A stretch of 64,000 nt of DNA from NCBI RefSeq assembly GCF_900095745.1, contig NZ_FMIR01000019.1:372001-436000 (forward strand), read 5' to 3'. The translations under genes and the position numbers were made by a program. This document shows, in pieces, positions 35,322-46,226 of this stretch. Origin of the DNA: Microbacterium oxydans. Lineage in GTDB: Bacteria; Actinomycetota; Actinomycetes; Actinomycetales; Microbacteriaceae. Every line of letters starts with the position of its first letter. The first letter of the stretch is position 1. The notes beneath the pieces are model-generated. The model had not been told where the DNA came from. It worked only from the letters and a program-made list of their open reading frames with translations, and did not search any database.

Positions 35322-35648
35322 TCAAACTTCCTTAATAACAGTCGGATCGATGAGCACGTCGTCGCCGTCGATCTGGACGACGTAGACCGGAACGGGCTCA
35401 TATGCGGGGAGATTCTGGGGCTTGCCGGTGAGCAGCGAGAACGCGGAGCCGTGAGCCCAGCACTCCACCGTGTCACCTTCGACGAAGCCTTCGGACAGCG
35501 AGATGTCGCCGTGTGTGCAGGTGTCGCCGATGGCGTGGATGACTCCCTCGCCGTCTTTGATCACCGTGATCGGCACGCCGCCCGGATCGACACGCAACGG
35601 CATGTCCTGCTCGAGGTCGGCGACTCCGCAGACGCGTTCGGCGGTCAT
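35322..35648 (-). CDS. Rieske [2Fe-2S] ferredoxin in the suf operon
   Basis: This 108-residue protein has the two Rieske cluster boxes CTHGDISL and CWAHGSAF. It resembles the ferredoxin subunit of non-heme-iron oxygenases, but no oxygenase is near. The ATGA overlap with sufD and the three-base gap to sufC show that it is made with the Suf machinery, so it probably carries electrons for cluster assembly. Such a gene within suf operons is common in actinobacteria; its exact role is unsettled. Confidence 0.9.
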   Translation of the reverse strand: MTAERVCGVADLEQDMPLRVDPGGVPITVIKDGEGVIHAIGDTCTHGDISLSEGFVEGDTVECWAHGSAFSLLTGKPQNLPAYEPVPVYVVQIDGDDVLIDPTVIKEV

Positions 35649-36850
35649 GCACTCACCTCGGCCAGCTCCGTCTCGATCGCCGCCAGAAGCTCGGCCTCGA
35701 GGGCGGGGATGCCGAGGCGCTGCACGATGTCGGTGAGGAAGCCGAGCACGACGAGCCGACGTGCCTCCTCCTCGCTGATACCGCGCGCCTGCAGGTAGAA
35801 CAGCTGCTCGTCGTCGAAACGACCGGTCGCACTCGCGTGTCCGGCGCCGAGGATGTCGCCGGTCTCGATCTCGAGGTTCGGGATCGAGTCGGCGCGGGCA
35901 CCCTCGGTGAGGACCAGGTTGCGGTTGGCCTCGTAGGAGTCGGTGCCCGTGGCGTCGGCTCCGATCAGCACGTCGCCGATCCAGACGCTGTGCGCGCCCT
36001 GCCCCTGCAGCGCACCCTTGTAGAGGACGTCACCCTTGGTGTGCGGTCCCTTGTGGTGCAGGTACACCTGGCTCTCCAGGTGCTGCCCGGCGTCTGCATA
36101 GGACAGGCCGTAGAGGTACCCCTCAGAGCCGGCGCCTGCGAGCTCGACGTTCGGGTTGACGCGCACGACGCCGCCGCCGAAGCTCACGACGAAGTGCTTG
36201 AGCGTCGCATCCGCGCCGACCCGCGCCTGGTGCGCAGACGCGTGCACCGCGTCGTCCGCCCACTGCTGCAGGCTGATGACCGTGAGCTTCGCACCGTCGC
36301 GGACGATGATCTCGAGGTTCTGCGCATACTGGGCGGACCCGGTGTGCTGCAGGACGACCGTCGCCGAGCTGTGCTCGAGCGCCTCGATCACGATGTGCGC
36401 GTCGGCACGACGGTCGGCGCCGAGACCGGCGATGGAGACGAAGATCGGCTCGGCGACCTCTTCTTCGCGCGGGATCCGCACGTGGAGGGCCTCAGCGGAT
36501 CCCTGCCAGGCCACGGCCGCGGTGACGTCTTCCGCGAGGAAGATCTCGCCACGGGGGGCGGTGCCGATCGCGAGCGGGGCGGCGATGTACTGCTCCCCCT
36601 CGTTGACCGTGTAATCGACGCCGTCGTTCTGCGAAGCCACCTCGAACAGCGAAGTGAGCTGCGCGACCGGGGTGTGCTTCCAGTTGACCTCACGCCCGGT
36701 GGGGGCACCGAAGTCAGCGGGCTCGAAGGAGTGCGGACGCTCTGAGCGCGTCTGCACCGGGACGAATCCGGCTGCGGCCACCTGGGCTGCGGGGTCGATG
36801 TGCGCGTTCGTGTGCTGCGCCTCGGCAGGCGCTGTCGTAGCGGCGGTCAC
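35645..36850 (-). CDS. sufD: Fe-S cluster assembly protein SufD
   Basis: This 401-residue scaffold subunit pairs with SufB and SufC. The C-terminal SufBD core shows LTEGARADSIPNLEIETGDILGAGHASATG, whose histidine and following GRFDDEQLFYLQARG are typical. A disordered N-terminus precedes it. The GTG start overlaps the sufB stop by one base. Confidence 0.95.
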   Translation of the reverse strand: MTAATTAPAEAQHTNAHIDPAAQVAAAGFVPVQTRSERPHSFEPADFGAPTGREVNWKHTPVAQLTSLFEVASQNDGVDYTVNEGEQYIAAPLAIGTAPRGEIFLAEDVTAAVAWQGSAEALHVRIPREEEVAEPIFVSIAGLGADRRADAHIVIEALEHSSATVVLQHTGSAQYAQNLEIIVRDGAKLTVISLQQWADDAVHASAHQARVGADATLKHFVVSFGGGVVRVNPNVELAGAGSEGYLYGLSYADAGQHLESQVYLHHKGPHTKGDVLYKGALQGQGAHSVWIGDVLIGADATGTDSYEANRNLVLTEGARADSIPNLEIETGDILGAGHASATGRFDDEQLFYLQARGISEEEARRLVVLGFLTDIVQRLGIPALEAELLAAIETELAEVSA

Positions 36851-38268
36851 TAGCCGACCGATCCTTCCATGCCCATCTCGATGAGCTTGTTCAGTTCCAT
36901 CGCATATTCCATGGGCAGCTCGCGCGCGATCGGCTCGATGAAGCCGCGCACGATCATCGCCATCGCCTCGTCCTCGGGCATGCCGCGGGACTGCAGGTAG
37001 AACAGCTGCTCCTCGCTGACCTTGGAGACCGTGGCCTCGTGTCCGAGCTGCACGTCGTCGACACGGATGTCGATCGCCGGGTAGGTGTCGGAGCGGGACT
37101 TGGTGTCCACCAGCAGGGCGTCGCAGCGCACGGTGTTCGCGGAGTGGTGTGCCGCGGCATCCACTCGCACCTCACCGCGGTAGCCCGCACGACCGCCACC
37201 GCGGGCGATCGACTTCGAGACGATCGACGACTGCGTGTACGGAGCCATGTGGATCATCTTTGCGCCGGCGTCCTGGTGCTGACCGGGACCGGCGAAGGCG
37301 ACAGAGAGCGTCTCGCCCTTGGCGTGCTCGCCCATCAGGTAGATCGACGGGTACTTCATCGTCACCTTGGAGCCGATGTTGCCGTCGACCCACTCCATGG
37401 TCGCGCCCTCATAGGCCACGGCACGCTTGGTGACCAGGTTGTAGACGTTGTTCGACCAGTTCTGGATCGTCGTGTAGCGAACGCGGGCGTTCTTCTTCAC
37501 GATGATCTCGACGACGGCCGAGTGCAGCGAGTCCGACTTGTAGATCGGAGCCGTGCAGCCCTCGATGTAATGGATGTAGCTGTCTTCGTCTGCGATGATC
37601 AGGGTCCGCTCGAACTGGCCCATGTTCTCGGTGTTGATGCGGAAGTACGCCTGCAGCGGGATCTCGACGTGCACGCCCTTGGGGACGTAGACGAACGAGC
37701 CACCCGACCACACGGCCGTGTTCAGCGCGGCGAACTTGTTGTCGCCGGCCGGGATGACCGTGCCGAAGTACTCCTCGAAGAACTCGGGGTGCTCGCGCAG
37801 GGCCGTGTCGGTGTCCATGAAGATGACGCCCTGCGCCTCCAGGTCCTCGCGGATCTGGTGGTAGACGACCTCGGACTCGTACTGGGCGGCGACACCGGCG
37901 ACGAGACGCTGGCGTTCGGCCTCGGGGATGCCGAGGCGCTCGTACGTCTCGCGGATCTCGACAGGCAGGTCCTCCCAGGACTGCGCCTGCTTCTCCGTGG
38001 AACGCACGAAGTACTTGATGTTGTCGAAGTCGATCTCGCTGAGGTCGGCGCCCCAGGTCGGCATCGGCTTCTTCCCGAAGAGCTGGTACCCCTTGAGACG
38101 GGTTTTCAGCATCCATTCGGGTTCGTTCTTGAGTGCAGAGATTCCTCGCACGACCTCTTCCGAGATCCCGCGTTTGGCGATGGCGCCGGCGGCGTCCTCA
38201 TCGTGCCAGCCGAATTCGTACACCCCCAGACCGTCAAGCTCCGGGCGGTCGATCAGTACATCCGACAT
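36850..38268 (-). CDS. sufB: Fe-S cluster assembly protein SufB
   Basis: This 472-residue scaffold protein has the family motifs [29 protein letters not shown] and the C-terminal [20 protein letters not shown]. It is the first gene of the operon, with a GAGGAG ribosome site. No sufR regulator lies upstream, unlike in mycobacteria and streptomycetes, where the operon usually starts with it. The sulfur donors sufS and sufU are not in this window. Confidence 0.97.
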   Translation of the reverse strand: MSDVLIDRPELDGLGVYEFGWHDEDAAGAIAKRGISEEVVRGISALKNEPEWMLKTRLKGYQLFGKKPMPTWGADLSEIDFDNIKYFVRSTEKQAQSWEDLPVEIRETYERLGIPEAERQRLVAGVAAQYESEVVYHQIREDLEAQGVIFMDTDTALREHPEFFEEYFGTVIPAGDNKFAALNTAVWSGGSFVYVPKGVHVEIPLQAYFRINTENMGQFERTLIIADEDSYIHYIEGCTAPIYKSDSLHSAVVEIIVKKNARVRYTTIQNWSNNVYNLVTKRAVAYEGATMEWVDGNIGSKVTMKYPSIYLMGEHAKGETLSVAFAGPGQHQDAGAKMIHMAPYTQSSIVSKSIARGGGRAGYRGEVRVDAAAHHSANTVRCDALLVDTKSRSDTYPAIDIRVDDVQLGHEATVSKVSEEQLFYLQSRGMPEDEAMAMIVRGFIEPIARELPMEYAMELNKLIEMGMEGSVG

Positions 38269-38501
38269 CCAACACTCTCCTCACAGGTCCCAAACGGTGT
38301 CATCCGCCCCGACACACCTGATCCCCGTCGAGTCTGCGGGAGCGGGTGCCGTTGGTGGGCCCTCATCACCGGCGCTTCCATCGCGCCTAAACTGTTGTCG
38401 ATGCTTCAGCGCGGTCAGCGCTCATCGCAACAATCCGATTCTACAGGTTCCGCCTGACAGACGGGCCATGCCCGCAGGTTCCAGCGCGGTCCGGAGGACT
38501 A

Positions 38502-39608
38502 ATGCCCGAGACGACGATCCCCGCCTCCACTCCGACGCAGACGGCTCCGCCCCGTTCTGCTCCGTGGGGACGAGCGCTGACGGTCTTCGCATGGCTCTCC
38601 TTCATCAGCGAGACCATCATCATCGGCACCGGCGGCGCCGTGCGCCTCACCGGATCGGGCCTCGGATGCTCCGACTGGCCGCTGTGCACGCCGGACTCCC
38701 TGGTCCCCATTCTCGAGGTGCAGGGCATCCACGGCATCATCGAATTCGGCAACCGCCTGATGACGGGCGTGGTCGGGATCATCGCGCTGGCCGTCGTGCT
38801 GCTGGTCCTGCATCTCTTCAGCGGGAAGCGCGGCCTCGTCACCGCGCTCTGGTTCGCCGCCGGCGGCATCGTGGCAGCCGTCGCCGCGTTCGGCATCGCC
38901 GCCCCCCTGCACTTCCCGGCCTCCCCCATCGCGCTCGGGGTCCTCCTGATCGCCGTCATCGCGGCGGCGGTCCGCTCCGTCCGCACGACGCCCGCACGAC
39001 GTGACCTGGTCCTGCTCGCGTGGCTCGTACTCATCGGGGTGGTGGCCCAGGCGCTCGTCGGCGGCATCACGGTGCTGACGGGTCTGAACCCCTTCATCGT
39101 GGGCTTCCACTACACGTCGTCCCTGCTGCTCGTCTGCATCACCGCGGCTTTCCTGGTGCGCCTGAAGACGGACGGCGGGCCTCGTGAGCGCGCGGTTCCC
39201 GCGTGGTTCTCCGCCGTCACCCATGTGACCGGCCTCGCACTCGCCGTGACGATCGTCTTCGGCGTGCTGACGACCGGGTCCGGTCCCCACTCCGGCGATG
39301 CCGACGTGCTGCGACACGGCTTCGATGCGACCGTGCTCGCCCACGTGCATTCGTGGCCCGGCTACATCCTGGCCGCGCTCGTGCTGTTCCTCACGGTCGC
39401 CGCCTGGGTGCTGCGCCTGGAGCCGCGGCGCTGGCTCCTCGTGCTGGTGCTCGCGATCCTGGTGCAGGTCGGCGTCGGGATCTGGCAGGCACGTGAGGGA
39501 CTGCCTCCGCTGCTGGTCGGCATCCACATGGTCCTCGCCTCGCTCTCCGCCGCCACGTACACCGTGGTCGTGCTGCACCTGAAGCGCTCGGTGCCCACCG
39601 ACGACTGA
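38502..39608 (+). CDS. ctaA: Heme A synthase (COX15/CtaA family)
   Basis: This 368-residue membrane protein, with about eight helices, oxidises heme O to heme A for cytochrome c oxidase. Visible features are GTGGAVRLTGSGLGCSDWPLC with the disulfide-forming cysteines and GIIEFGNRLMTG. Histidines follow further on (FHYTSSLLL, and near VLAHVHSWPGY). GGAGGAC precedes ATG 38502. It is divergent from sufB across 233 bases. The gap contains a TAAACT hexamer but I do not assign a firm promoter. Confidence 0.94.
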   Translation: MPETTIPASTPTQTAPPRSAPWGRALTVFAWLSFISETIIIGTGGAVRLTGSGLGCSDWPLCTPDSLVPILEVQGIHGIIEFGNRLMTGVVGIIALAVVLLVLHLFSGKRGLVTALWFAAGGIVAAVAAFGIAAPLHFPASPIALGVLLIAVIAAAVRSVRTTPARRDLVLLAWLVLIGVVAQALVGGITVLTGLNPFIVGFHYTSSLLLVCITAAFLVRLKTDGGPRERAVPAWFSAVTHVTGLALAVTIVFGVLTTGSGPHSGDADVLRHGFDATVLAHVHSWPGYILAALVLFLTVAAWVLRLEPRRWLLVLVLAILVQVGVGIWQAREGLPPLLVGIHMVLASLSAATYTVVVLHLKRSVPTDD

Positions 39609-39674
39609 GCCCGCACAGGCGATCCACAGCTCGCACATCGCCGACTCATCAGCGCGTCCGCGATCGTGGACGAC

Positions 39675-40151
39675 ATGAACAAGTCACTCTCACGCAGCAT
39701 CGGATTCTGGCTCCTCCTCGTCGTTTCCCTCGCCACGACGGCTGTCGGCGGATGGCTCATCTCCGGTCAGATCGGGACGATGACGGCCACCCTGCTCGAC
39801 GGTACGGCCACGGGCGTCGAGGTCTACGTCGGCCAGTCGCTCGTCGTCGTGGGCGCAGGCGTCCTGGCCGCGGGCATCGTCGGCATCCTGCTCACCCTCG
39901 GGCTCGTCGCAGCACGCTCGCTCGTCCCCGCTCCCGCCCCGGCCGTCGTCGAGGCGATCGACTGGACCGCCGAGACGACGCAGACTCCGGTCGAGACCGC
40001 CACGTCCGAGACCACCGCGTCCCCCGAGGCAGCGCCCGCATACGACGCCGCTGCGGTCGACGTGGTCCCCGCCGCTGACGCGGACGACGCCGCTCGGGAT
40101 GACGCGCCCACGACCGAGGCGAAGCCGGACGACTCGACGATCACACGCTGA
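39675..40151 (+). CDS. Two-helix membrane protein, unknown function
   Basis: This 158-residue protein has two hydrophobic helices (GFWLLLVVSLATTAVGGWLI and SLVVVGAGVLAAGIVGILLTL) and an acidic, Ala/Asp/Thr-rich tail that is probably disordered. I recognise no named family. ATG 39675 is chosen; a GTG at 39666 would add three residues. It lies between the two heme-modification genes, so a link to respiration is possible but unproven. Confidence 0.6.
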   Translation: MNKSLSRSIGFWLLLVVSLATTAVGGWLISGQIGTMTATLLDGTATGVEVYVGQSLVVVGAGVLAAGIVGILLTLGLVAARSLVPAPAPAVVEAIDWTAETTQTPVETATSETTASPEAAPAYDAAAVDVVPAADADDAARDDAPTTEAKPDDSTITR

Positions 40152-40166
40152 TCTTCTCGCGAAAAC

Positions 40167-40209
40167 AACGACGGAGCGGCGCCGAGGAATTCGGCGCCGC
40201 TCCGTCGTT
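40167..40209. terminator. Bidirectional terminator between the two-helix protein gene and ctaB
   Basis: A perfect 19-bp inverted repeat (40167-40185 and 40191-40209) with a five-base loop sits between the two convergent genes, with T-rich sides. Confidence 0.88.
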
Positions 40210-40223
40210 TCAGAAGCGTCGGG

Positions 40224-41129
40224 TCAGAACGGCAGCAGCGGGTCGATCGCGACCGCGACGAAGATCAGCGTCAGGTAGGTGATCGAGGCGTGGAACACGC
40301 GCATGGGCCGCGGCTCGGTACCGTGCACGGCACGGTTGTAGAGCCGGTGCGACTCGTAGATGAACCATCCGCCGAAGACCGTGGCGGACACGGTGTACAC
40401 CAGACCCATGTTCGCGATCGGGACGAGGAGGAGCGAGCACGCCACCGTCGCCCACGCGTAGAGGATGACCTGGAGGCCGACCTGCGAGGCGTTGCGGGTG
40501 ACACCCAGCATCGGCACATCGACGTCTTCGTAGTCGTCCTTGTACTTCATCGACAGCGGCCAGTAGTGCGGCGGCGTCCAGAGGAAGATCAGGAGGAAGA
40601 GGACGAACGCCGGCCAGTCGAGCGAGCCGGTGACGGCGGACCAGCCGATGAGCACGGGGAAGCACCCGGCGATGCCGCCCCAGATGATGTTCTGCTCGGT
40701 GCGGCGCTTGAGGATCATCGTGTAGATCACGACATAGAAGAAGATCGCGGTCGCGGACAGGGCTGCGGCGAGCCAGTTGGTCGTGGCGAGCAGCCAGACC
40801 GTCGAGACGATCGCGAGCGTCCAGGAGAAGATCAGCGCGCCGCGCGGGCTGATCTCGCCCGTGACCAGCGGTCGATTCTCGGTGCGGTGCATGTGCGCGT
40901 CGATGTCACGATCGAGGTACATGTTGAATGCGGCGGCGGAACCGGCGCTCAACGAGCCGCCGATGACGGTCGCCAGCACCAGCCACAGGTTGGGCAGTCC
41001 GCCCTGCGCCAGGAACATCACCGGAACGGTCGAGACGAGCAGAAGCTCGAGGACACGCGGCTTGGTGAGCGTGATGTAGGCCTTCACCGTGCGACCGATG
41101 GACGACTTCCTCACGGTCTGATCAGACAT
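40224..41129 (-). CDS. ctaB: Protoheme IX farnesyltransferase (heme O synthase)
   Basis: This 301-residue UbiA-superfamily membrane prenyltransferase adds a farnesyl group to heme b. The first Asp-rich motif is [16 protein letters not shown] and a second region includes [16 protein letters not shown] 41129 ([10 protein letters not shown]) is chosen because the longer frame to 41279 crosses into the regulatory gap. It feeds heme O to CtaA nearby. Confidence 0.95.
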   Translation of the reverse strand: MSDQTVRKSSIGRTVKAYITLTKPRVLELLLVSTVPVMFLAQGGLPNLWLVLATVIGGSLSAGSAAAFNMYLDRDIDAHMHRTENRPLVTGEISPRGALIFSWTLAIVSTVWLLATTNWLAAALSATAIFFYVVIYTMILKRRTEQNIIWGGIAGCFPVLIGWSAVTGSLDWPAFVLFLLIFLWTPPHYWPLSMKYKDDYEDVDVPMLGVTRNASQVGLQVILYAWATVACSLLLVPIANMGLVYTVSATVFGGWFIYESHRLYNRAVHGTEPRPMRVFHASITYLTLIFVAVAIDPLLPF

Positions 41130-41308
41130 CGTCGAGATCTCGATCGCCTCCTCTGCACGTGTGACCGGACAACCTCTCCAGTGTATGACACCGGATGACG
41201 CCATCCGCGCCGTCCGCTCGCGTAGCACGACAGTCGTCTTCGCTATGCTGAGAGCACTCGCGCGCCCGGCGCTGCGCACACCCCTCCACTCGTCTCCGCG
41301 ACGGTGCA

Positions 41309-41343
41309 GGATGCGCCAGGGAAGTTGCGGATGCGCCAGGGAA
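41309..41343 (+). repeat. 15-bp direct repeat before tkt
   Basis: GGATGCGCCAGGGAA occurs at 41309-41323 and again at 41329-41343, with a 20-bp period (two helix turns). It lies just before the tkt ribosome site, in a 245-bp gap with no gene. The gap also holds a TATGCT hexamer at 41244-41249 that may be the -10 of tkt. Confidence 0.7.
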
Positions 41344-41374
41344 TAAGGGCGCCCTCGAAACTGTCGGAAAGGGC

Positions 41375-43492
41375 ATGAACGTGTCGGAATTGCAGTGGGA
41401 TGAGATCGATCGACGCGCGGTGGATACCGCCCGAATCCTGGCGGCCGATGCCGTCGAGAAGGTCGGCAACGGTCACCCCGGCACGGCCATGAGCCTCGCG
41501 CCGGCCGCGTACCTCCTCTACCAGCGCGTGCTGCGCCACGACCCGACCGACGTCGACTGGCTGGGCCGCGACCGCTTCATCCTCTCTGCAGGGCACTCCT
41601 CGCTCACGCAATACGTGGAGCTCTACCTCGGCGGCTTTGGCCTGGAACTCGACGACCTCAAGGCGCTGCGCACCTGGGGTTCGCTGACGCCGGGTCACCC
41701 GGAGTACGGCCACACCAAGGGCGTCGAGATCACCACCGGTCCGCTCGGCCAGGGCCTCGCCTCCGCCGTCGGCTTCGCCTACGCCGCCCGCTACGAGCGC
41801 GGCCTGTTCGACCCCGAGGCGGCCGCCGGCACCAGCCCGTTCGATCACTTCGTCTACGTGGTGGCCGGCGACGGCGACCTGCAGGAGGGCGTGACCAGCG
41901 AGGCATCCTCGCTCGCGGGCCACCAGCAGCTCGGCAACCTGATCGCGATCTACGACTCCAACCAGATCTCGATCGAGGATGACACCAACGTCGCCTTCAC
42001 CGAAGACGTCGCGAAGCGCTACGAGGCCTACGGCTGGCAGGTGCAGACCGTCGACTGGAAGAAGACCGGCGAGTACGTCGAAGACGTCGCCGAACTCTTC
42101 GCCGCGATCGAGGCCGCCAAGGGCGAGACTTCGAAGCCCTCGCTCATCATCCTCAAGACGATCATCGGCTGGCCGTCGCCCGGCAAGCAGAACTCCGGCA
42201 AGATCCACGGTTCCGCGCTCGGTGCCGACGAGCTGGCCGCAACCAAGAAGGTTCTCGGCTTCGACCCCGAGGAGACCTTCGCGGTCGCCGACGACGTGCT
42301 TGCGCACACCCGTGGTCTCGCCGCCCGCGCCGCCAAGGCCCGCGCCACGTGGCAGGAGTCCTTCGACGCCTGGGCCGCCGCGAACCCCGAGAAGAAGGAG
42401 CTTCTCGACCGTCTCGAGGCGCAGGAGCTCCCCGCCGACATCACGGCCGCACTCCCCGTGTTCGAATCCGGCAAGGAGGTCTCGACCCGCGCCGCATCCG
42501 GCCAGGTCATCAACGCCCTGGCCGCCGAGCTCCCGGAACTGTGGGGCGGTTCGGCCGACCTCGCCGAGTCGAACCTCACCACGATCAAGGGTGCGCCCTC
42601 GTTCATCCCGGCCGAGTGGTCGACACACGAGTGGTCGGGCAACCCGTACGGACGAGTGCTGCACTTCGGCATCCGCGAGCACGCGATGGGTGCGATCGTC
42701 AACGGCATCGTCCTGCACGGCAAGACCCGCGCATTCGGCGGCACCTTCCTCATCTTCAGCGACTACATGCGTCCCTCGGTCCGTCTCGCGGCGCTCATGA
42801 ACATCCCGAGCATCTTCGTCTGGACCCACGACTCCGTCGCCCTCGGTGAGGACGGACCGACCCACCAGCCGATCGAGCAGCTGGCGACGCTGCGGGCGAT
42901 CCCGAACTTCACGGTCGTCCGCCCCGCCGACGCGAATGAGACCTCTGCCACCTGGCTGGAGATCCTCCGCCGCCACGAGGGACCGGCCGGCATCGCGCTG
43001 ACCCGCCAGAACATCCCGGTGTTCGAGCGCGGCGAGGGTGCAGCCTCCGGCGACACGTTCGCTTCGGCGGACAACGCGGCCAAGGGTGCCTACGTCCTCG
43101 CCGAGGCGCCGAACGGCACGCCGGACGTCATCATCGTGGCCACCGGCTCCGAAGTGCAGCTCGCCGTGAACGCCCGCGAGGCGCTGGCCGCCGAGGGCGT
43201 GAACGTCCGCGTGGTCTCCGCTCCGTCGCTGGAGTGGTTCGACGAGCAGGACGAGGCCTACCGCGAGAGCGTGCTGCCCGCATCCGTCACCGCTCGTGTC
43301 TCCGTGGAGGCAGGCTCCGTGCTCTCCTGGCGCGGAATCGTGGGCGACCGCGGCCGTTCGGTCGGCATCGACCACTTCGGCGCCTCCGCCGACTACAAGA
43401 CCCTGTTCGAGAAGTTCGGCATCACGACCGAGGCCGTCATCGCGGCCGCACGCGAGACCATCGCCGCAAACAGCACCAAGGAGAACGCATGA
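41375..43492 (+). CDS. tkt: Transketolase
   Basis: Tkt moves two-carbon units between sugar phosphates in the non-oxidative pentose-phosphate pathway. The 705-residue TPP enzyme has [17 protein letters not shown] near the N-terminus, the TPP motif [15 protein letters not shown] and the pyrimidine-domain region [22 protein letters not shown] precedes ATG 41375. It is the first gene of a six-gene operon and overlaps tal by four bases. Confidence 0.97.
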   Translation: MNVSELQWDEIDRRAVDTARILAADAVEKVGNGHPGTAMSLAPAAYLLYQRVLRHDPTDVDWLGRDRFILSAGHSSLTQYVELYLGGFGLELDDLKALRTWGSLTPGHPEYGHTKGVEITTGPLGQGLASAVGFAYAARYERGLFDPEAAAGTSPFDHFVYVVAGDGDLQEGVTSEASSLAGHQQLGNLIAIYDSNQISIEDDTNVAFTEDVAKRYEAYGWQVQTVDWKKTGEYVEDVAELFAAIEAAKGETSKPSLIILKTIIGWPSPGKQNSGKIHGSALGADELAATKKVLGFDPEETFAVADDVLAHTRGLAARAAKARATWQESFDAWAAANPEKKELLDRLEAQELPADITAALPVFESGKEVSTRAASGQVINALAAELPELWGGSADLAESNLTTIKGAPSFIPAEWSTHEWSGNPYGRVLHFGIREHAMGAIVNGIVLHGKTRAFGGTFLIFSDYMRPSVRLAALMNIPSIFVWTHDSVALGEDGPTHQPIEQLATLRAIPNFTVVRPADANETSATWLEILRRHEGPAGIALTRQNIPVFERGEGAASGDTFASADNAAKGAYVLAEAPNGTPDVIIVATGSEVQLAVNAREALAAEGVNVRVVSAPSLEWFDEQDEAYRESVLPASVTARVSVEAGSVLSWRGIVGDRGRSVGIDHFGASADYKTLFEKFGITTEAVIAAARETIAANSTKENA

Positions 43493-44601
43493 GCACCCCC
43501 ACCGCACAGCTCGCCGCCGCAGGTGTCAGCATCTGGCTCGACGACCTCTCCCGCACCCGCATCGACTCCGGCAACCTCGCCGAGCTGATCTCGTCGCGCA
43601 ACGTCGTCGGCGTCACGACGAACCCGACTATCTTCGCGAACGCGATCACCGACAAGAGCAACACGTCGTACGACGCGCAGGTCACCGAGCTCGCCGCCTC
43701 CGGCGCGAGCGCCGAGGAAGCCGTCTTCGCCGCCACGACCCAGGACGTCGGCGCCGCACTCGATGTGTTCCGACCCGTCTGGGAAGCCTCGGGACATGTC
43801 GACGGCCGCGTCTCGATCGAGGTCTCCCCCGACCTCGCTCACGACACCGCAGGCACCGTCGCGCAGGCGAAGGAGCTGTGGTCCAAGATCGACCGCCCCA
43901 ACCTCCTCGTCAAGATCCCGGCGACCAAGGCGGGGCTTCCGGCCATCACCGAGGCGATCGCGACCGGCATCAGCGTCAACGTCACGCTGATCTTCAGCCT
44001 GGAGCGTTACGCCGAGGTCATCGACGCCTACCTGACCGGTCTGGAGCGCGCGCACGGCGCCGACTTCGACCTGTCGAGCATCCACTCCGTCGCCTCGTTC
44101 TTCGTGTCCCGCGTCGACACCGAGACCGACAAGCGACTCTCTGCGATCGGCACGCCCGAGGCCGAGGCGCTCAAGAGCAAGGCCGGGCTCGCCAACGCGC
44201 GCCTCGCCTACGAGCTCTTCGAGCAGAAGTTCGCCGAGAAGCGCGCGCAGGACCTGATCAAGCTCGGCGCGAACCTGCAGCGTCCGCTGTGGGCCTCGAC
44301 GGGCGTCAAGGACCCGGCGCTCCCGGACACCCTGTACGTGACCGAACTCGTCGCCGAGGGCGTGGTGAACACCATGCCCGAGAAGACCCTCGAGGCGACG
44401 TTCGATCACGGCGTCATCGCCGGTGACACCATCACGGGCGGCTACGCGGAGGCGCACCAGGTGTTCGACGACCTCGCCGCCGTCGGCATCGACCTCACCG
44501 ACGTCACGCAGGTCCTGGAGGACGAGGGCGTCTCGAAGTTCATCGACTCCTGGCACGACCTGCTGGGTCAGGTGGCCGAGGCTCTGGAGTCCCAGCGATG
44601 A
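43489..44601 (+). CDS. tal: Transaldolase
   Basis: Tal transfers dihydroxyacetone units between sugar phosphates. The 370-residue protein is of the larger actinobacterial TalB-like subtype. It contains GVTTNPTIF, the Schiff-base lysine in [11 protein letters not shown] and [11 protein letters not shown]. The ATGA overlap with tkt fixes the start at 43489. Confidence 0.95.
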   Translation: MSTPTAQLAAAGVSIWLDDLSRTRIDSGNLAELISSRNVVGVTTNPTIFANAITDKSNTSYDAQVTELAASGASAEEAVFAATTQDVGAALDVFRPVWEASGHVDGRVSIEVSPDLAHDTAGTVAQAKELWSKIDRPNLLVKIPATKAGLPAITEAIATGISVNVTLIFSLERYAEVIDAYLTGLERAHGADFDLSSIHSVASFFVSRVDTETDKRLSAIGTPEAEALKSKAGLANARLAYELFEQKFAEKRAQDLIKLGANLQRPLWASTGVKDPALPDTLYVTELVAEGVVNTMPEKTLEATFDHGVIAGDTITGGYAEAHQVFDDLAAVGIDLTDVTQVLEDEGVSKFIDSWHDLLGQVAEALESQR

Positions 44602-46205
44602 CCTTCTCGATCCACACGTCCGGCGCGGCGCGCGCCGCGATCGATGAGACCGTGCCCAGCCTGGTCCACGATCTCGTCGCATCGCGCATCACCGGCGGCG
44701 ACGCCACCCTCTGGGGTGCGGCCGCCGAGGCCGAGGCCACCGTGCGCCTCGGCTGGGTGGAGGCCGTCTCGATCTCCCGCCCGCTCGTCGCCGAGATCGT
44801 CGCCCTGCGCGCCGATCTGAACGCCAAGGGCGTGACCCGCGTGGTCCTCGCCGGCATGGGCGGCTCCTCACTCGCTCCCGAGGTCATCGCGCAGACCGCC
44901 GGCGTACCGCTCACGATCCTCGACTCCACGGCCCCCGGCCAGGTGCTCGCCGCTCTCGACGAGGGACTCGCCGACACCGTGCTCGTCGTGTCGTCGAAGT
45001 CGGGCTCCACCGTCGAGACCGATTCGCAGCGCCGCACCTTCGAAGCCGCCTTCCGCGACCTCGGGATCGATCCGGTGGAACGCATCGTCGTCGTCACCGA
45101 CCCGGGCTCCCCTCTCGACGTCTCGGCCCGCGAAGCGGGATACCGCGTCTTCAACGCGGACCCGAACGTCGGCGGCCGCTACTCGGCACTCACGGCTTTC
45201 GGTCTGGTGCCTTCGGGTCTCGCGGGCGTCGACATCGACGAGCTCCTGAACGAGGCCGAGGCTTCGTCGCTCGAGGTCGCGGTCGACTCCGCCGAGAACC
45301 CCGCGCTCCGTCTGGGCGCGGCGATCGCCGCGACGAACCCGCGGCGCGACAAGCTCGGCCTGATCACCGACGGCACGCACATCAAGGGTCTGCCGGACTG
45401 GATCGAGCAGCTCATCGCCGAATCGACCGGCAAGGACGGCACCGGCATCCTCCCGGTGGTCCTGCTCCCGGTCTCCCCCGAGCTCGACCCGGTACCCGCC
45501 GACCTGCAGATCGTCCGCCTGGTCGACGACGCCAACGAGTTCCACCTGCATGAGCGCCACGAGGGCGAGATCCTCGTCAGCGGCACACTGGGTGCGCAGC
45601 TCATCGTCTGGGAGTACGCGACCGCGATCGCCGGCCACCTGCTCCGCATCAACCCGTTCGATCAGCCCGACGTCGAGTCGGCGAAGATCGCCGCCCGCGG
45701 CCTCCTCGACGCTCGCCCGGAGCCGACCGCTCCGGCCTTCGTCGAGAACGGCGTCGAGGTGCGCGTGTCCGATTCGGCCCTCGCCGCCTCCGGCACGGTC
45801 GAGGGCGTGCTCGACGCGCTCTGGGCGCAGCTCCCGGCCGACGGCTACGTGTCCATCCAGGCATACGTCAACCGCCTCGAAGTTCCGCAGCTCCAGGGCC
45901 TGCGCGAGCTCGTCGCAGCCGATTCGGGTCGCCCCACCACGTTCGGATGGGGCCCGCGTTTCCTGCACTCGACCGGCCAGTACCACAAGGGCGGACCGGC
46001 GCAGGGCGTGTTCCTGCAGATCTTGGAGCGCACCGAGGTCGATCTCGAGATCCCGGATCGCCCGTTCACTTTCGGGCAGCTCATCCAGGCACAGGCCGCC
46101 GGTGACGCCGCCGTGCTCGCCGAACACGGCCGCCCGGTCGTCACGCTGACGATCACCGAGTCCTCGGACGACGTGCTCGCCCTCTTCGAAGCCGCACAGA
46201 AGTAA
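44598..46205 (+). CDS. pgi: Glucose-6-phosphate isomerase
   Basis: Pgi interconverts glucose-6- and fructose-6-phosphate. The 535-residue protein has the SIS-fold serine cluster [12 protein letters not shown] and [10 protein letters not shown], and a C-terminal lysine region around [11 protein letters not shown]. The sequence resembles the shorter actinobacterial branch found next to tal. The ATG overlaps the tal stop by four bases. It links glycolysis to the pentose phosphate genes in this operon. Confidence 0.93.
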   Translation: MTFSIHTSGAARAAIDETVPSLVHDLVASRITGGDATLWGAAAEAEATVRLGWVEAVSISRPLVAEIVALRADLNAKGVTRVVLAGMGGSSLAPEVIAQTAGVPLTILDSTAPGQVLAALDEGLADTVLVVSSKSGSTVETDSQRRTFEAAFRDLGIDPVERIVVVTDPGSPLDVSAREAGYRVFNADPNVGGRYSALTAFGLVPSGLAGVDIDELLNEAEASSLEVAVDSAENPALRLGAAIAATNPRRDKLGLITDGTHIKGLPDWIEQLIAESTGKDGTGILPVVLLPVSPELDPVPADLQIVRLVDDANEFHLHERHEGEILVSGTLGAQLIVWEYATAIAGHLLRINPFDQPDVESAKIAARGLLDARPEPTAPAFVENGVEVRVSDSALAASGTVEGVLDALWAQLPADGYVSIQAYVNRLEVPQLQGLRELVAADSGRPTTFGWGPRFLHSTGQYHKGGPAQGVFLQILERTEVDLEIPDRPFTFGQLIQAQAAGDAAVLAEHGRPVVTLTITESSDDVLALFEAAQK

Positions 46206-46226
46206 CAGCAGGAGAATCCCCCACCC

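Noticed and set aside
41161..41346. Short open frame in the ctaB-tkt gap
   Set aside because: It has no ribosome site, an unusual composition and overlaps the promoter region and direct repeat.
41243..43507. A 754-codon open frame on the minus strand
   Set aside because: It is antisense to tkt, with composition typical of a shadow frame.
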